DNA of 64,000 nucleotides, from contig JBFWOF010000015.1 of NCBI GenBank assembly GCA_050250665.1, forward strand, positions 1 to 64,000, read 5' to 3'. Origin of the DNA: JADKFD01 sp050250665. Its GTDB lineage: Bacteria > Pseudomonadota > Gammaproteobacteria > Xanthomonadales > SZUA-5. How positions within the stretch are numbered: the stretch's first letter is position 1; each line of letters opens with the position of its first letter. A program made the translations under genes and the position numbers. Below are positions 46,001 through 53,943 of this stretch, one piece after another. The notes beneath the pieces are model-generated. The model was not told the DNA's origin. It worked only from the letters and a program-made list of their open reading frames with translations, and made no database searches.

Positions 46001-47821
46001 GCGGACCTCGGCGCCAATCCCATCGTTCAGGTCTTCGATGCCGTGGTTCCGGTCGGCCAGGTCCGCGCCCAGTTGCCCAGCGCTGGCAGCGCCGCGGCGG
46101 CCGGTGATTCGGTCCGGCTGGAGGTGTCCCAGGGACCGGCACCGGTGACCGTACCGCGCGTGGTCGGACTCGATCTGCTCAATGCCGGCCTGCGCCTGAT
46201 GGACGGCAATCTGATGCTTGGCGCCCTGAATTATGTCAATCGCGATGATCTGCCGCTGGGAACGGTATTCCAGCAAAGCCCGGCTCCTGGCAGCTCGGCG
46301 GCGCCCGGTAGCAATGTAGCTCTCAGCGTCTCCGGTGGCCCGCGCATCGATATCGCGCTGGACAATCCGGTGCTGATCGGCGGCCAGAGCAGTCCGCTCA
46401 ACGTCGTTGTCTACAGCAACGAGGGCCTGCCACTGAACCCGCAGCCCAGCATCACGCTCAGCATCCTCGAAGCAGTCCCCGGCGCCAGCAGCGGACCATT
46501 GCCAACCGTCAACAGCAGTTCGGTGCAATCCAGCCCGAGTACCCAGGGCGAATATCTGCTGCGGGTTGACCTCCCCGACACCATGGAAAGCTACAGCACC
46601 CGCGTGGTGGTCATGGAGAGCATCGCCGACGCGCCCGAGGGCAGCATCTACGCCGATTTCGGGGCGCAGCTGGAACAGGCCGAACGCCTGATCTCCGAGC
46701 TGGAAGCCGCGGTTCTGGCCAACAACGTCCCCGCCATCCAGATGATCGATGCACAGCTGCAGACGCTGCGCACCGGGATTTCGGTGGACAGGATCCGCGG
46801 ACTGACGCCGCTGGCGCCCGAAGGCGGGATGCCGCCGGATCGCGACACCGCCATCAGCATGGGCTTTGCGGCCGGCGCCGACGATCAGGCCTATCTGCAA
46901 GCCAATGCCGAGCTGGCGCAAAGCCTGCAGCAGATGGCTGTGCTCGTGGCCAATCCGCTGACGCCGAATGTGGAGCTGTTCAATCTCAACCAGCGTCTGC
47001 TGGCGCAGGGTGCGGCCTTGAGCGGACTGGAGCCGGGTGTGCCCGGCGTGCTGGCGGCGATCGGACCGACAGTCGAGCTGATCGGTCACCAGATACCTGC
47101 CTTGCTGGTGACCGACCTCGATGCACTGCACCAGTCCTTGCTGGCCAATGGCCTGCTCGGTCCGCAGGCGCCACTGCAGATGCACAAGGCCGTGCGCTTC
47201 ACCCTGGCCGGCGTGCTCAGCGCCACCCGCATCCGCACGCGGATCATCAAGAACGTCTATCGGCCAATCCTCGGCGATGTGATTCGTGCCGCCGTGATCC
47301 TGGTGGCGCAGAACGGCCTGGTGAGCTATGCGAATGCCGGCAATCTGGCCGGCATCATCACCGCCGCCAGTCTTTCCATACATGTCGCCAAGATTCCGAA
47401 CTCAGTCGCCGAGGGCGTCGGCTTTGAAGCCTATGCGCCAGCCAACAGCACCATCCTGATCGGGCCGGATGCGATCGAGCAGGCGCAGAGCATTCTTTCG
47501 GCTGGGCTCTCGACCGCTCAGGACCTGAAAGACATCAACAAGATCCAGGCCAACCTCAAGAGCGCTGCGGACATCGGCAACAACACCGTCGGGCTGGTCA
47601 AGGGCGCCATCACCAGCCCCGGCAGTCTGCGCCGCGGTTGCTTCCTCGACCCGACACCCGGCTGCCAGCAACTGGTGTTCCCCGACGGTTTCGATTCGGC
47701 CTACGTCAACGACGGTCCGCTGGCATTGCCGGCGCCGGTACTGATCGTCACCTTCGGCCTGGCGAGCGGCAACATCGGGGTATTCGTCGGCATCTTCCTG
47801 CCGACCGAGCCGGAGAACTGA
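43022..47821 (+). CDS. Giant secreted multidomain protein: Ig-like, cadherin-like, FG-GAP and PASTA-like domains
   Basis: Exported protein of 1,599 residues. The ATG at 43022 overlaps the preceding stop and opens a signal peptide (about 1-25). IFSDGFE occurs right after it (33-39). Putative-Ig (He_PIG) repeats fill about 50-310 (LSWTPGLADGG, LLTWTPTVADLG). A cadherin-like domain begins at about 313 and is split by an FG-GAP propeller (about 390-820; DVDGDGAPDIF, DLDGDGTPELIHG), resuming at VDQFTYRASDG. Another Ig-like repeat and two PASTA-like repeats (VPDVIGLTEAAAVNAV, VPRVVGLDLLNAGLRL) follow. The remainder is mostly helical, with LVFPDGFDS near 1553. It may be an adhesin or surface scaffold; no enzyme motif was seen. 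Confidence 0.82.
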   Translation: MSAHRRLLTLILVLAGLLCGPLLAAPRGVPGAIFSDGFEGNFRIVPIDLLGAVAERNFGHQIRVLPPASTVVLYAIDSGPTGLSIDSTGVLSWTPGLADGGQNTVTVRAEDDQGAVDTETFVIEVLLPNSPPLIDTIGERIVAANQTLSLIVPASDPDVGDVLSYTLDAGPGGMQLNPLSGLLTWTPTVADLGPHPVTVRVTDSRAFFDLESFQVQVIDANQPPVLNPVADQGAFLNQSFSLQLLATDPDLDPLQYSLTQAPTGMSINAASGLISWIPTSLTQGSESVSVAVIDGRGGSDSASFTILIDNNLPPIAVDDAYTVERGDTLNVPALGVLINDADPNLSPLSAVLVDDAGAGTLALAGDGGFSYTPDQNLSPFGFVEKYRVQSPNGGRIGMPRLGDVDGDGAPDIFVRYSNGAAGANRGLLVRASDGSQIYQTPAYDRSVEGSQGFLLADIDLDGRMEMVAVGTEGGRTTTQDGRKLIAFEHDGSFKWISEAIPQDGIYLDAIIDQRGNPGGEIAVADLDGDGTPELIHGHAQTDAIGVTVFDNNGRILFTRYARGVGFIRSGIELTVEVVDLDLDGDLEILVSGAAFSHRGEVLWTVPGDLSAPRSTPIAANLDDDPYPELVRATDTNDTAVYEHDGSLKWQVVTTTEEDLPLVIADVDDDGRADILSAAGRGSSPGFLEVYNGADGSLKWRYPTVEDPTFDPRYYGPVVMDFDGDGKVEVAIIDQDIRAHVLNGVDGTLIGIFDLDNASGVRAMPIMADVDGDGASEMIIHGESRFGVGTSDIVRVYEGPNDDWPAARPIWNQWNYHVTNINEDGTVPAQEQPHWLLPGLNANRVNALLPEERTPDVDQFTYRASDGALQSNLATVRIEVLPPNSAPQILSTPRTLASPDFEYRYAVLAVDPDVGESLSFQLVQAPAGMSVNALGIITWTPTAGDLGTHPIILQVTDSLGYSDTQLFDLLVRTGTTVPDVIGLTEAAAVNAVAAADLGANPIVQVFDAVVPVGQVRAQLPSAGSAAAAGDSVRLEVSQGPAPVTVPRVVGLDLLNAGLRLMDGNLMLGALNYVNRDDLPLGTVFQQSPAPGSSAAPGSNVALSVSGGPRIDIALDNPVLIGGQSSPLNVVVYSNEGLPLNPQPSITLSILEAVPGASSGPLPTVNSSSVQSSPSTQGEYLLRVDLPDTMESYSTRVVVMESIADAPEGSIYADFGAQLEQAERLISELEAAVLANNVPAIQMIDAQLQTLRTGISVDRIRGLTPLAPEGGMPPDRDTAISMGFAAGADDQAYLQANAELAQSLQQMAVLVANPLTPNVELFNLNQRLLAQGAALSGLEPGVPGVLAAIGPTVELIGHQIPALLVTDLDALHQSLLANGLLGPQAPLQMHKAVRFTLAGVLSATRIRTRIIKNVYRPILGDVIRAAVILVAQNGLVSYANAGNLAGIITAASLSIHVAKIPNSVAEGVGFEAYAPANSTILIGPDAIEQAQSILSAGLSTAQDLKDINKIQANLKSAADIGNNTVGLVKGAITSPGSLRRGCFLDPTPGCQQLVFPDGFDSAYVNDGPLALPAPVLIVTFGLASGNIGVFVGIFLPTEPEN

Positions 47822-47857
47822 GCCCTTTCCCAGTCTGGAGGGGAAGGCTGGACCCGC

Positions 47858-47885
47858 GCGAGGCGTCCCGGAGCGGACGCCTCGC
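47858..47885. terminator. Strong hairpin after the giant secreted gene
   Basis: GCGAGGCGTCC and GGACGCCTCGC form a perfect 11-bp stem with a 6-nt loop, 37 bp after the stop codon. It lacks a T-run, so factor-independent termination is uncertain. The rest of 47822-48257 holds an A/T-rich patch at about 47941-47985 and no gene that I can support. Confidence 0.5.
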
Positions 47886-48257
47886 CAGCGGCGCAGCAGT
47901 TGCCGAAATGCCCGCCATGGCACTCGGGATGAGGTCGCCGAAAATTGGCTAATGTATTGATATATAAACCTAATTATCTGCATGAGCAGGCTGGCGCAAG
48001 CGCGATTGAGTGCCTCAGTTGTTGGCGTCAGCCATGCCGCGGACCCACGTTCCGTGATCCGCGACATCCCATGGGATGACCCGACGCCTGCCTGCTTGCG
48101 CAGGCCCATATCAGCCGACCGGGCAATTGGATTAGATTAGTGGCGCAGTCCGGCATCACCCTGACTGCGGTCAGAATCATCCGGCAGGCGGCGTTCGCGT
48201 TAATCCTCCGCAAAGCTCTGGCCTTGATACTTGGCGCAACCGGGATGGATACGATCC

Positions 48258-48920
48258 ATGCGTTTGTTGTTGATCGAGGCCTCTGAAAAAATCCGCTCCT
48301 CGCTGGTGCCGGCACTGGCGGCCGCGGGCTATTTGGTGGAAGTCGCCGAAAGCTGCGCCGGTGCCGCCGGCCTGATGCAGGCCTGCGCCTACGCCATGGT
48401 GGTGCTGGACCTGGCTCCGCGAACCACCGATGCCCTGGGACTGCTGAAGGGTTTGCGGCAACGGGGGGATGATGCTCGGGTGCTGGTGTTGACCGGGCGC
48501 GAGCAGGTCAATGACCGGGTCATGGCCCTGGATCACGGCGCTGATGCCTCGCTGGTCAAGCCCGTACTCACCGATCAACTGCTGTCGAGGCTGGCCCTGC
48601 TGCGCGAGCGCGGAGAGCCGGCGCCACCGATCTGCATCGGCGAGGTTTCGCTGGACGCCGAACGCCGACTGGTCCGCTGCAAGGGCCAGCCCCTGGCGCT
48701 GTCGCCCAAGGAATTCGAGTTGCTGGAGTATCTGATGCGACAGCGCGGCCGCATGCTCACCCGCAGCGCGCTGTACGCCCAGCTCTACGCCGAACATCCG
48801 GACGCCTCGGAGAAGGTCATCGAGGTACTGATGAGTACCTTGCGCAGCAAGCTCTCGCGCATGGGCGCCCCGGAACTGATCGAAACCCGTCGCGGCCTCG
48901 GCTACGTCATTCCCAACTGA
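48258..48920 (+). CDS. OmpR-type response regulator with altered acidic pocket
   Basis: DNA-binding regulator of 220 residues. The receiver domain opens MRLLLIEASEKIRSSL: the usual acidic pair is E7-A8 here, so one Mg2+ ligand is missing. The phosphoacceptor is D51 (VVLDL), and T79 and K101 (LVKPV) are present. The C-terminal winged helix is complete: LSPKEFELLEYLMRQRGRMLTRSALYAQLYAE ... VIEVLMSTLRSKLSRMG ... ETRRGLGYVI. The short start at 48258 is chosen because it gives the family N-terminus; GGAT upstream is a weak Shine-Dalgarno. No histidine kinase lies nearby, so it is an orphan, perhaps working without canonical phosphorylation. Confidence 0.87.
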   Translation: MRLLLIEASEKIRSSLVPALAAAGYLVEVAESCAGAAGLMQACAYAMVVLDLAPRTTDALGLLKGLRQRGDDARVLVLTGREQVNDRVMALDHGADASLVKPVLTDQLLSRLALLRERGEPAPPICIGEVSLDAERRLVRCKGQPLALSPKEFELLEYLMRQRGRMLTRSALYAQLYAEHPDASEKVIEVLMSTLRSKLSRMGAPELIETRRGLGYVIPN

Positions 48921-48944
48921 GGTCTACAGATCGCCGGCGCGGGA

Positions 48945-49904
48945 TCAGTTGCCCAGCGCCTGATCGATTTCAGCCTGGTTGAGCTGAGCGAGGGTGCGTT
49001 CGGCCAGGGCGGTGAGCGTATCGGCCGCCGCTGAAGTGGCGATATCGATGCCGAGTCCGGCTGCAGCCGGCCATTCGGCGTCGATGCGCTGATAACGCGC
49101 GCCGAGGCGGTCCTCCAGCATCGATTCCACATGCTGCTGCTGCACGGCTACGGTGGTCAGGATCAAGCGCCCATCGGAAAGCCAACCTACCGCGCCATCG
49201 TCCGCATCCACGCCATCGGCCGGCCGATATCCGGAGGTCGCGGTGCCTATCGACAGCATCCGGATCTGTGGCGGAGCGATGCCGAGAAAATGCTCGGCTT
49301 CGTGCAGCGCCACCTGATCGGGCGCCACGGCGAAGATGCCGCCATCGGCATACAGGAAGCGTCCGACTTTCACCGACGGGAAATAGGCCGGCGCCGCCGA
49401 GGTGGCCATGGCCACGTCCACGGCCAGCACCCGCTCATCGCCGGTGGAGCGCTCACCATGCGGCGTCTTGAAGACCTTGGTCTGACTGAGCGAAACGTTC
49501 ACCGCCGGCACCACCAGCCGATGGGTGGCATCGCCCAGCCGGCGCTTGCCAAAAATCTCGGTCAGCGCTGCACGCAGCGACTCACCGGAGTACTTGGGAC
49601 CGAGCACCGATCGCGTCAGATCGAGCAGTCGCCCGACGCTGCTGGTCGGCAGGCTGCGGGCCGAGAAGATCTCGCTGCCGCGTTCGCGGAACAGCTCGAC
49701 GATCCGGATGACCGGCACCTCGAAGGCCAGCGCAAGCCCCAGCAGGCCACCCACCGAAGTGCCGGCGATGAGATCGAAGCACTGCGCCAGCGGCCGGCCC
49801 GCCCTGCTCTCCAGGCCCGCCAGCACACCAGCGGTATACAGCCCCAGATAGCCACCGCCGGCGAGTGACAGAATGCGGAAATACGGATGTGCGCTGTCTA
49901 CCAT
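48945..49904 (-). CDS. Patatin-like phospholipase
   Basis: Lipid acyl hydrolase of 319 residues. The oxyanion block GGGYLG is at 16-21, the nucleophile elbow G-T-S50-V-G is at 48-52, and the catalytic Asp lies in YADGG near 190. The organisation ILSLAGGGYLGLYTAGVLAGLESRAG resembles the CapV-like subgroup of patatins found in some CBASS systems. However, no cGAS-like nucleotidyltransferase, HORMA or ubiquitin-like gene is nearby, so a stand-alone phospholipase is the safer call. No signal peptide is seen. Confidence 0.9.
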   Translation of the reverse strand: MVDSAHPYFRILSLAGGGYLGLYTAGVLAGLESRAGRPLAQCFDLIAGTSVGGLLGLALAFEVPVIRIVELFRERGSEIFSARSLPTSSVGRLLDLTRSVLGPKYSGESLRAALTEIFGKRRLGDATHRLVVPAVNVSLSQTKVFKTPHGERSTGDERVLAVDVAMATSAAPAYFPSVKVGRFLYADGGIFAVAPDQVALHEAEHFLGIAPPQIRMLSIGTATSGYRPADGVDADDGAVGWLSDGRLILTTVAVQQQHVESMLEDRLGARYQRIDAEWPAAAGLGIDIATSAAADTLTALAERTLAQLNQAEIDQALGN

Positions 49905-49990
49905 GCCCTGCCCTCCCCCGCCCGACTCTGGTCCGGCGGGCGCAACAGGTCAAGCCGCACTGCCGCATTCCGGCACGGTCTGCCGCTCAG

Positions 49991-50089
49991 CTACTTGGCT
50001 TTCTTTTCCTGTTTGGCCGCTCGCTTCTCCTTGGGAGTCTTCAGCGGCTGCTTCTTGGCGCTCTTCTTCTGATCCATGCCCTTGCTCAT
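49991..50089 (-). CDS. Tiny Lys-rich conserved protein
   Basis: Predicted 32-residue protein MSKGMDQKKSAKKQPLKTPK followed by EKRAAKQEKKAK. The ATG at 50089 is preceded by GAGG with about 5-6 bases spacing. Short proteins with the same MSKGMD-KK...TxKEKRAAK pattern occur, to my knowledge, in many gammaproteobacteria as uncharacterised proteins. The extreme positive charge suggests nucleic-acid binding. A longer frame from 50212 is open but lacks similar support. Confidence 0.6.
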   Translation of the reverse strand: MSKGMDQKKSAKKQPLKTPKEKRAAKQEKKAK

Positions 50090-50166
50090 GACGACCTCGA
50101 TATGGCGATGTTCGACTGCGATCTGGTGTTGCCGGGTACCAAATCCCGGCACCCACAGTGTACGCG

Positions 50167-51225
50167 TCATCGCCCCTGATTCACCGGCGTTGATGTGCCT
50201 TGAGGAGCCCATGCTGGCAGGATCCGATCACGCAACCAGAGCATCGGTTCCAGCGCTTCCGGGCGGTTGTAGCGGGTGCCGATGAAGACCACGCTGGCCT
50301 GCAGTTCCGGCATCACGATCAGAAAGCTGCCACCGTTGCCCCAGGCCATCAGTATCCGGGTTCTCGGCAGTTCGGGTCGGGTGGTCTGATCCAGCCACCA
50401 CAGGTAGCCATAGGACTGCTGGCGTCCGGGTATCGGCGTATGAGCCTGAGTCATCTGGTCGATCCAGCGGCTCGAGACCAGTTGCCTGTCGCCAGCGCGC
50501 CCGGCCCCGCCTACCAGGTCGCCGATCCGCGCCAGACTTTCGGGGTGCAGGTGCAGATGACCACCGCTGTCGATCTCCCGGCCCCGATTCCAAAGCTGCC
50601 ATCGGGCACTGCGGATGCCCAGAGGCGTGAACAGCTCATCGGCGGCAAACTCGGCCACACTGCGGCCGGTGGCTTGCTTGAGAATCAGCCCCAGCGCGAT
50701 GGCATTGCCGGTGCAGTAGGAGAACTGGCTGCCTGGCTCGCCAACCATGGGCTGGCTGATCCAGAACCGCACCCAGTCGCGCTTGCGGTACATCTTGTCC
50801 TCATGTCCAGGCGACTTCGGATTCCAGTCGTCACAGGCGAGGCCGCTGCGCATGGTCAGCAGATCGGCAATGGTGATCCGGGCCTTGCGTGGATCCCCGC
50901 TGAAGGCCTTGGCGTAAGCCGGAAGCAGCTCGGCGATCGGTTGTTCGACAGAACCCAGGCTGCCCTGATCCAGGGCAATCCCGACCAGCAACGCGGTGAT
51001 CGATTTGGTCACCGAACGCAGGTCGGGTAGCTCATCGTCAATCGCGGAAGACACGGCAGTTGCCAGCACCCTGCCCTGCCGGTGCACGACCATCGCTTCA
51101 ATGCCCGGATGCTGACCGGCGCTGAGTTCATCGCTCAGATTCTGGATCTGAGCCTGGGCACAGGCTGAGTTGGGTCCTGCAGCCAGCAAAAACGTCAACG
51201 CCAGTGTGGCGACTACAGCCTTCAT
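50167..51225 (-). CDS. Exported serine hydrolase, beta-lactamase-like (NylB/EstB-type)
   Basis: Exported protein of 352 residues. A signal peptide (MKAVVATLALTFLLAAGPNSACAQ) follows the ATG at 51225; METAMKAV from 51237 is an alternative. The nucleophile motif is S71-V-T-K74. The second motif reads FSYCTGN, and a late WGNGGSFLIVMPELQASVVFIG block replaces the KTG triad, as in 6-aminohexanoate-dimer-hydrolase-like members. The loop YGYLWWLDQ is also typical. The substrate is unknown. It is the left neighbour of the replication module and points away from it. Confidence 0.85.
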   Translation of the reverse strand: MKAVVATLALTFLLAAGPNSACAQAQIQNLSDELSAGQHPGIEAMVVHRQGRVLATAVSSAIDDELPDLRSVTKSITALLVGIALDQGSLGSVEQPIAELLPAYAKAFSGDPRKARITIADLLTMRSGLACDDWNPKSPGHEDKMYRKRDWVRFWISQPMVGEPGSQFSYCTGNAIALGLILKQATGRSVAEFAADELFTPLGIRSARWQLWNRGREIDSGGHLHLHPESLARIGDLVGGAGRAGDRQLVSSRWIDQMTQAHTPIPGRQQSYGYLWWLDQTTRPELPRTRILMAWGNGGSFLIVMPELQASVVFIGTRYNRPEALEPMLWLRDRILPAWAPQGTSTPVNQGR

Positions 51226-51421
51226 TGCAGTTTCCATCGGAGGGCCGAGCCTTGGACGACAGCAGGCCACGAGGAGTTACTTCGCCAGTTCGCGGTGGCT
51301 GAGCACGGTATTGCCTCATGGTCTACTCCGGCGGCACAGAGCACCTTGGAATCAGGGACTTGCCTTGATCTTTGCCTGCCAAAGATCGGCCGACAGGGAT
51401 GCGAGCCGGCTGCAGGTGCGA

Positions 51422-51523
51422 CCACCTTTTTCACGCCTCTGAGCCACCTATTTCTCGGCGCTCAACCGCCTTTCTCTCGCGCGAGAACCACCTATCTCTC
51501 GCTTCCAACCCCCCATTTCTCGC
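51422..51523 (+). repeat. Five-copy iteron array of a plasmid-type origin
   Basis: Direct repeats with consensus CCACCTNTTTCTCGC: the final TCTCGC-like block ends at 51436, 51458, 51480, 51502 and 51523, giving spacings of 22, 22, 22 and 21 bp (two helical turns). Copy 1 reads TCACGC and copy 2 TCTCGG at that block. Further single copies lie at 53925-53939 (inverted), 54865-54879 and 55397-55412. Iterons on this phase are typical binding sites of Rep_3-type initiators such as the one encoded at 53944. Confidence 0.88.
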
Positions 51524-51567
51524 CTTTGGGTGTCCAAGTGCCCGTTCTGACTGGAGTTCTAGTGCCT

Positions 51568-51607
51568 ATAAACAAGCTACTAAAAGCTCTAAACACAAAA
51601 CAAAAAC
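51568..51607. other. A/T-rich candidate unwinding element of the origin
   Basis: 29 of 40 bases are A or T, in strong contrast to the GC-rich surroundings. It lies 45 bp after the last iteron and contains AAGCTACTAAA/AGCTCTAAA. Position and composition suit a duplex-unwinding element. I found no clear DnaA box. Confidence 0.6.
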
Positions 51608-51673
51608 AGCTGACTAGCAGCAACAGAGCATGGTAGCTTTGCGTGCAGTTACGTCATCAGAGCTACTTTAGCG

Positions 51674-52888
51674 ATGAACAAGCAACAAGAAGCCGCGGCG
51701 GCCATGCTGACCCCCGACGTTGTCAGCAAGCTCGACGTGCAGGAATCCCTCGAGATTGTAGCCACGCTGGGCGACAGCTTCATCAGTACCCTGCGTGAGC
51801 TGCATGCCCCGCCCATCGGCTTGAAGACCTTGCGCCGCTACCGGATTCAGGAAGCGGCGCGGGAAGTCGGTCGCTCGGTCTCCTGGTTGCGCTCGCAGGA
51901 AAGTGAGGGCAATTTTCCCGGACCGTCCGATCGTAGCGCTGGCGGGCGGCGGATGTATACGCTGGAAGAGATCAACGCCATCCGCGCCTACGCCGGCACC
52001 CTGCCGAAGACACCGGCGCGGCGCCCGTATGTACTCGGCTTCGTCAACTTCAAGGGCGGCAGTTCCAAGACCACCTGCACCTATCTGGCCAGCCATTTTC
52101 TGGCTTCCCGAGGTTATCGGGTGCTGCTGGTGGATCTGGATCCACAGGGCTCGCTGACGGCATCTTTCGAGGTCAGTCGCGGCGGCGAGCCGGTTCGTGG
52201 AATCGACTGGGAACAGACCATCGGTCCGATACTGACCGGCGAAATTGACGATCCGCTGACGCTGGTACATCAGACCCATTGGCCCACGATCGACATCATC
52301 CCGGCGTCGGTGGATGTCTACGATGCGGAAATGTTGCTGGCCGTGGAAACTGCCCGCACGGGTATCCAGGACAATCCCTTCTGGCGGCGTCTGGACACGG
52401 CGATGCGGCGACTGGACCAGTATGACTTCGTGCTGCTGGACAGCGCTCCGGCGCTGAATCTGGCGGCCATCAATGCGGTCGTCGCCTCTGACGGGCTGGT
52501 GATTCCGGTGCCGCCGCGCAATCTCGATCTGGAAGCGGCGGTGAAGTTTGCCAAGGTAGTACACGCCTGGACCGAGCGGCTGCCGGGCTTCAATGACCGC
52601 AAGCGCTGGCTGAGGCTGTTGCTGACGCAGCTGCAGAAGGGCTCGCTGAGTGATCAGACCCATGCGCTGCTGGCCAGCCGCTTCTTCGGCAGCCTGATCT
52701 TCAACAATCACTTTCCGATGTCCGAGGCCGTGCGCCGCGGCTCGGCCGGTGCACCCAGTTGCTATGAAGGCAGCAATCAGGTCGACCGTAGCCAGGCTGA
52801 GGCCAATCGGCGCGTACGCGAGGCTCTGGACGAGGTTTTTGAGGAGATGCTGGGCATGATCGATCTCAAACGGGGGACTAAGGCATGA
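51674..52888 (+). CDS. parA: ParA-type partition ATPase with N-terminal DNA-binding region
   Basis: Type Ia partition ATPase of 404 residues. Residues about 40-110 form a MerR-like helix-turn-helix (LKTLRRYRIQEAAREVGRSVSWLRSQE ... RRMYTLEEINAIR), used in plasmid ParA proteins for autoregulation. The deviant Walker A is KGGSSKTT at 127-134, followed by VLLVDLDPQGSLT and, later, FVLLDSAPAL. The C-terminus contains FGSLIFNNHFPMSEAVRRGSAG. This is the plasmid or chromid class rather than the short chromosomal Soj class. It starts about 150 bp after the iterons and overlaps parB by 4 nt (ATGA). Confidence 0.93.
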   Translation: MNKQQEAAAAMLTPDVVSKLDVQESLEIVATLGDSFISTLRELHAPPIGLKTLRRYRIQEAAREVGRSVSWLRSQESEGNFPGPSDRSAGGRRMYTLEEINAIRAYAGTLPKTPARRPYVLGFVNFKGGSSKTTCTYLASHFLASRGYRVLLVDLDPQGSLTASFEVSRGGEPVRGIDWEQTIGPILTGEIDDPLTLVHQTHWPTIDIIPASVDVYDAEMLLAVETARTGIQDNPFWRRLDTAMRRLDQYDFVLLDSAPALNLAAINAVVASDGLVIPVPPRNLDLEAAVKFAKVVHAWTERLPGFNDRKRWLRLLLTQLQKGSLSDQTHALLASRFFGSLIFNNHFPMSEAVRRGSAGAPSCYEGSNQVDRSQAEANRRVREALDEVFEEMLGMIDLKRGTKA

Positions 52889-53916
52889 GTAGCGGACGCA
52901 GTGCGCAGGATCGGGCGCGACGCCTGCTGGAAGGGATAGGCGCGGCAGCGACCCCAGGTGTGCCGCTGCCCAAATCCGGGCGCGGCATCCTGGGCCGGCT
53001 GGAGCAGATGACGGGCTCACCGCTGGTGTTGCGGGAAGTGGATCCGAAGCGGGTTCGGGTCTGGGAGCTGCAGGGGCGCCTGCAGGCCGCGCTCGACGAG
53101 CGCACGGTCAGTGATCTGATCGATTCCATCGGCAGCCATGGGCAGACCACGCCGGCGATCGTGCGCCCGGTCACGGGTGATGCCGGCGCCGACTTCGAAG
53201 TCATCGATGGTTCGCGCCGGCGTTTCGCCTGTGCCCATCTGGGCCAGCCGCTGAAGGCCATCGTCGCCGAGCTCAGCGATCGCGACGCCGCGCTGTTGAC
53301 CGAAACCGCCGACGCCAGTCGCAAGCACTCGGCCTACGAGACCGGCGTCAAATGGAGTGTCTGGCTGCAGCGGCAGTTGTTCGCCACGCAGGAAGCGCTG
53401 GCGCAGTGGCTGCAGGTCTCGGCGGGCGATCTGTCGTTCAAGCTGTCCCTGGCAGAACTGCCCTACCCCTTTGTGCTGGCGCTGGGTGGTCATGATCGCC
53501 TGTCGCGTGAGCTGGGTCGGCGCCTGGCGCGCTTTGTCGGTCGTGCCCGCGGGCTGGATCGGATGGATGAGATCCGACAGCGCCTCAGCGCCATCGGCGA
53601 GCAGGCCCGCAAGTCCGACTGGAATGCGGCACGAACACTCGTCGCCTACACCGAACTCGAGGCGGAATTGCTGCCGGCACGACGCAGCGGCAAGCAGAAG
53701 GTGGAGGAATCGGTGATGAGCGCCGATGGCCAACTGCTGGCCACGGTAGCCAGTCCCGATCGCAGCAATCTGGTGGTGCGCTGGTCCAAGGGATTGGCAG
53801 CCGATGAGCGCAAGGCGCTGGTGTCGGCGCTGAACCAGTTTCTCGGGGAGTGGGTGCAGGGCCGGTCTTTGGCAGCCAAAGAGCCAGACAAACCATTGAA
53901 AAAGAAAAAGAAATAG
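52885..53916 (+). CDS. parB: ParB-type partition protein
   Basis: Centromere-binding protein of 343 residues, partner of ParA. The ParB N-terminal domain reads LQAALDERTVSDLIDSIGSHGQTTPAIVRPV, and the CTP-binding block is VIDGSRRRFACAHLG. A helix-turn-helix region follows (LFATQEALAQWLQVSAGDLSFKLSLAELPYP). The C-terminus ends in a lysine run. The sequence is divergent from chromosomal Spo0J and suits plasmid partition. I could not identify a parS site. The start overlaps the parA stop; rep follows after 27 bp. Confidence 0.9.
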   Translation: MSSGRSAQDRARRLLEGIGAAATPGVPLPKSGRGILGRLEQMTGSPLVLREVDPKRVRVWELQGRLQAALDERTVSDLIDSIGSHGQTTPAIVRPVTGDAGADFEVIDGSRRRFACAHLGQPLKAIVAELSDRDAALLTETADASRKHSAYETGVKWSVWLQRQLFATQEALAQWLQVSAGDLSFKLSLAELPYPFVLALGGHDRLSRELGRRLARFVGRARGLDRMDEIRQRLSAIGEQARKSDWNAARTLVAYTELEAELLPARRSGKQKVEESVMSADGQLLATVASPDRSNLVVRWSKGLAADERKALVSALNQFLGEWVQGRSLAAKEPDKPLKKKKK

Positions 53917-53924
53917 CAGTTCGC

Positions 53925-53939
53925 GCGAGAGAAAGGTGG
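53925..53939 (-). promoter_or_regulatory. Inverted iteron overlapping the rep ribosome-binding site
   Basis: The complement of 53925-53939 reads CCACCTTTCTCTCGC, the iteron consensus. On the + strand its AAGGTGG lies 5-8 bases before the rep ATG at 53944 and can act as the Shine-Dalgarno. Initiator binding here would repress rep, a classic autoregulatory arrangement. Confidence 0.7.
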
Positions 53940-53943
53940 TGAC

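Noticed and set aside
48945..49904. CBASS operon with a CapV-type patatin effector
   Set aside because: No CD-NTase, Cap2/Cap3 or HORMA gene is adjacent; the neighbours are a response regulator, a tiny basic protein and a serine hydrolase.
51422..51523. CRISPR array
   Set aside because: Repeat plus spacer is only 22 bp, the units are imperfect, and no cas genes are present; the layout and the neighbouring rep gene indicate iterons.
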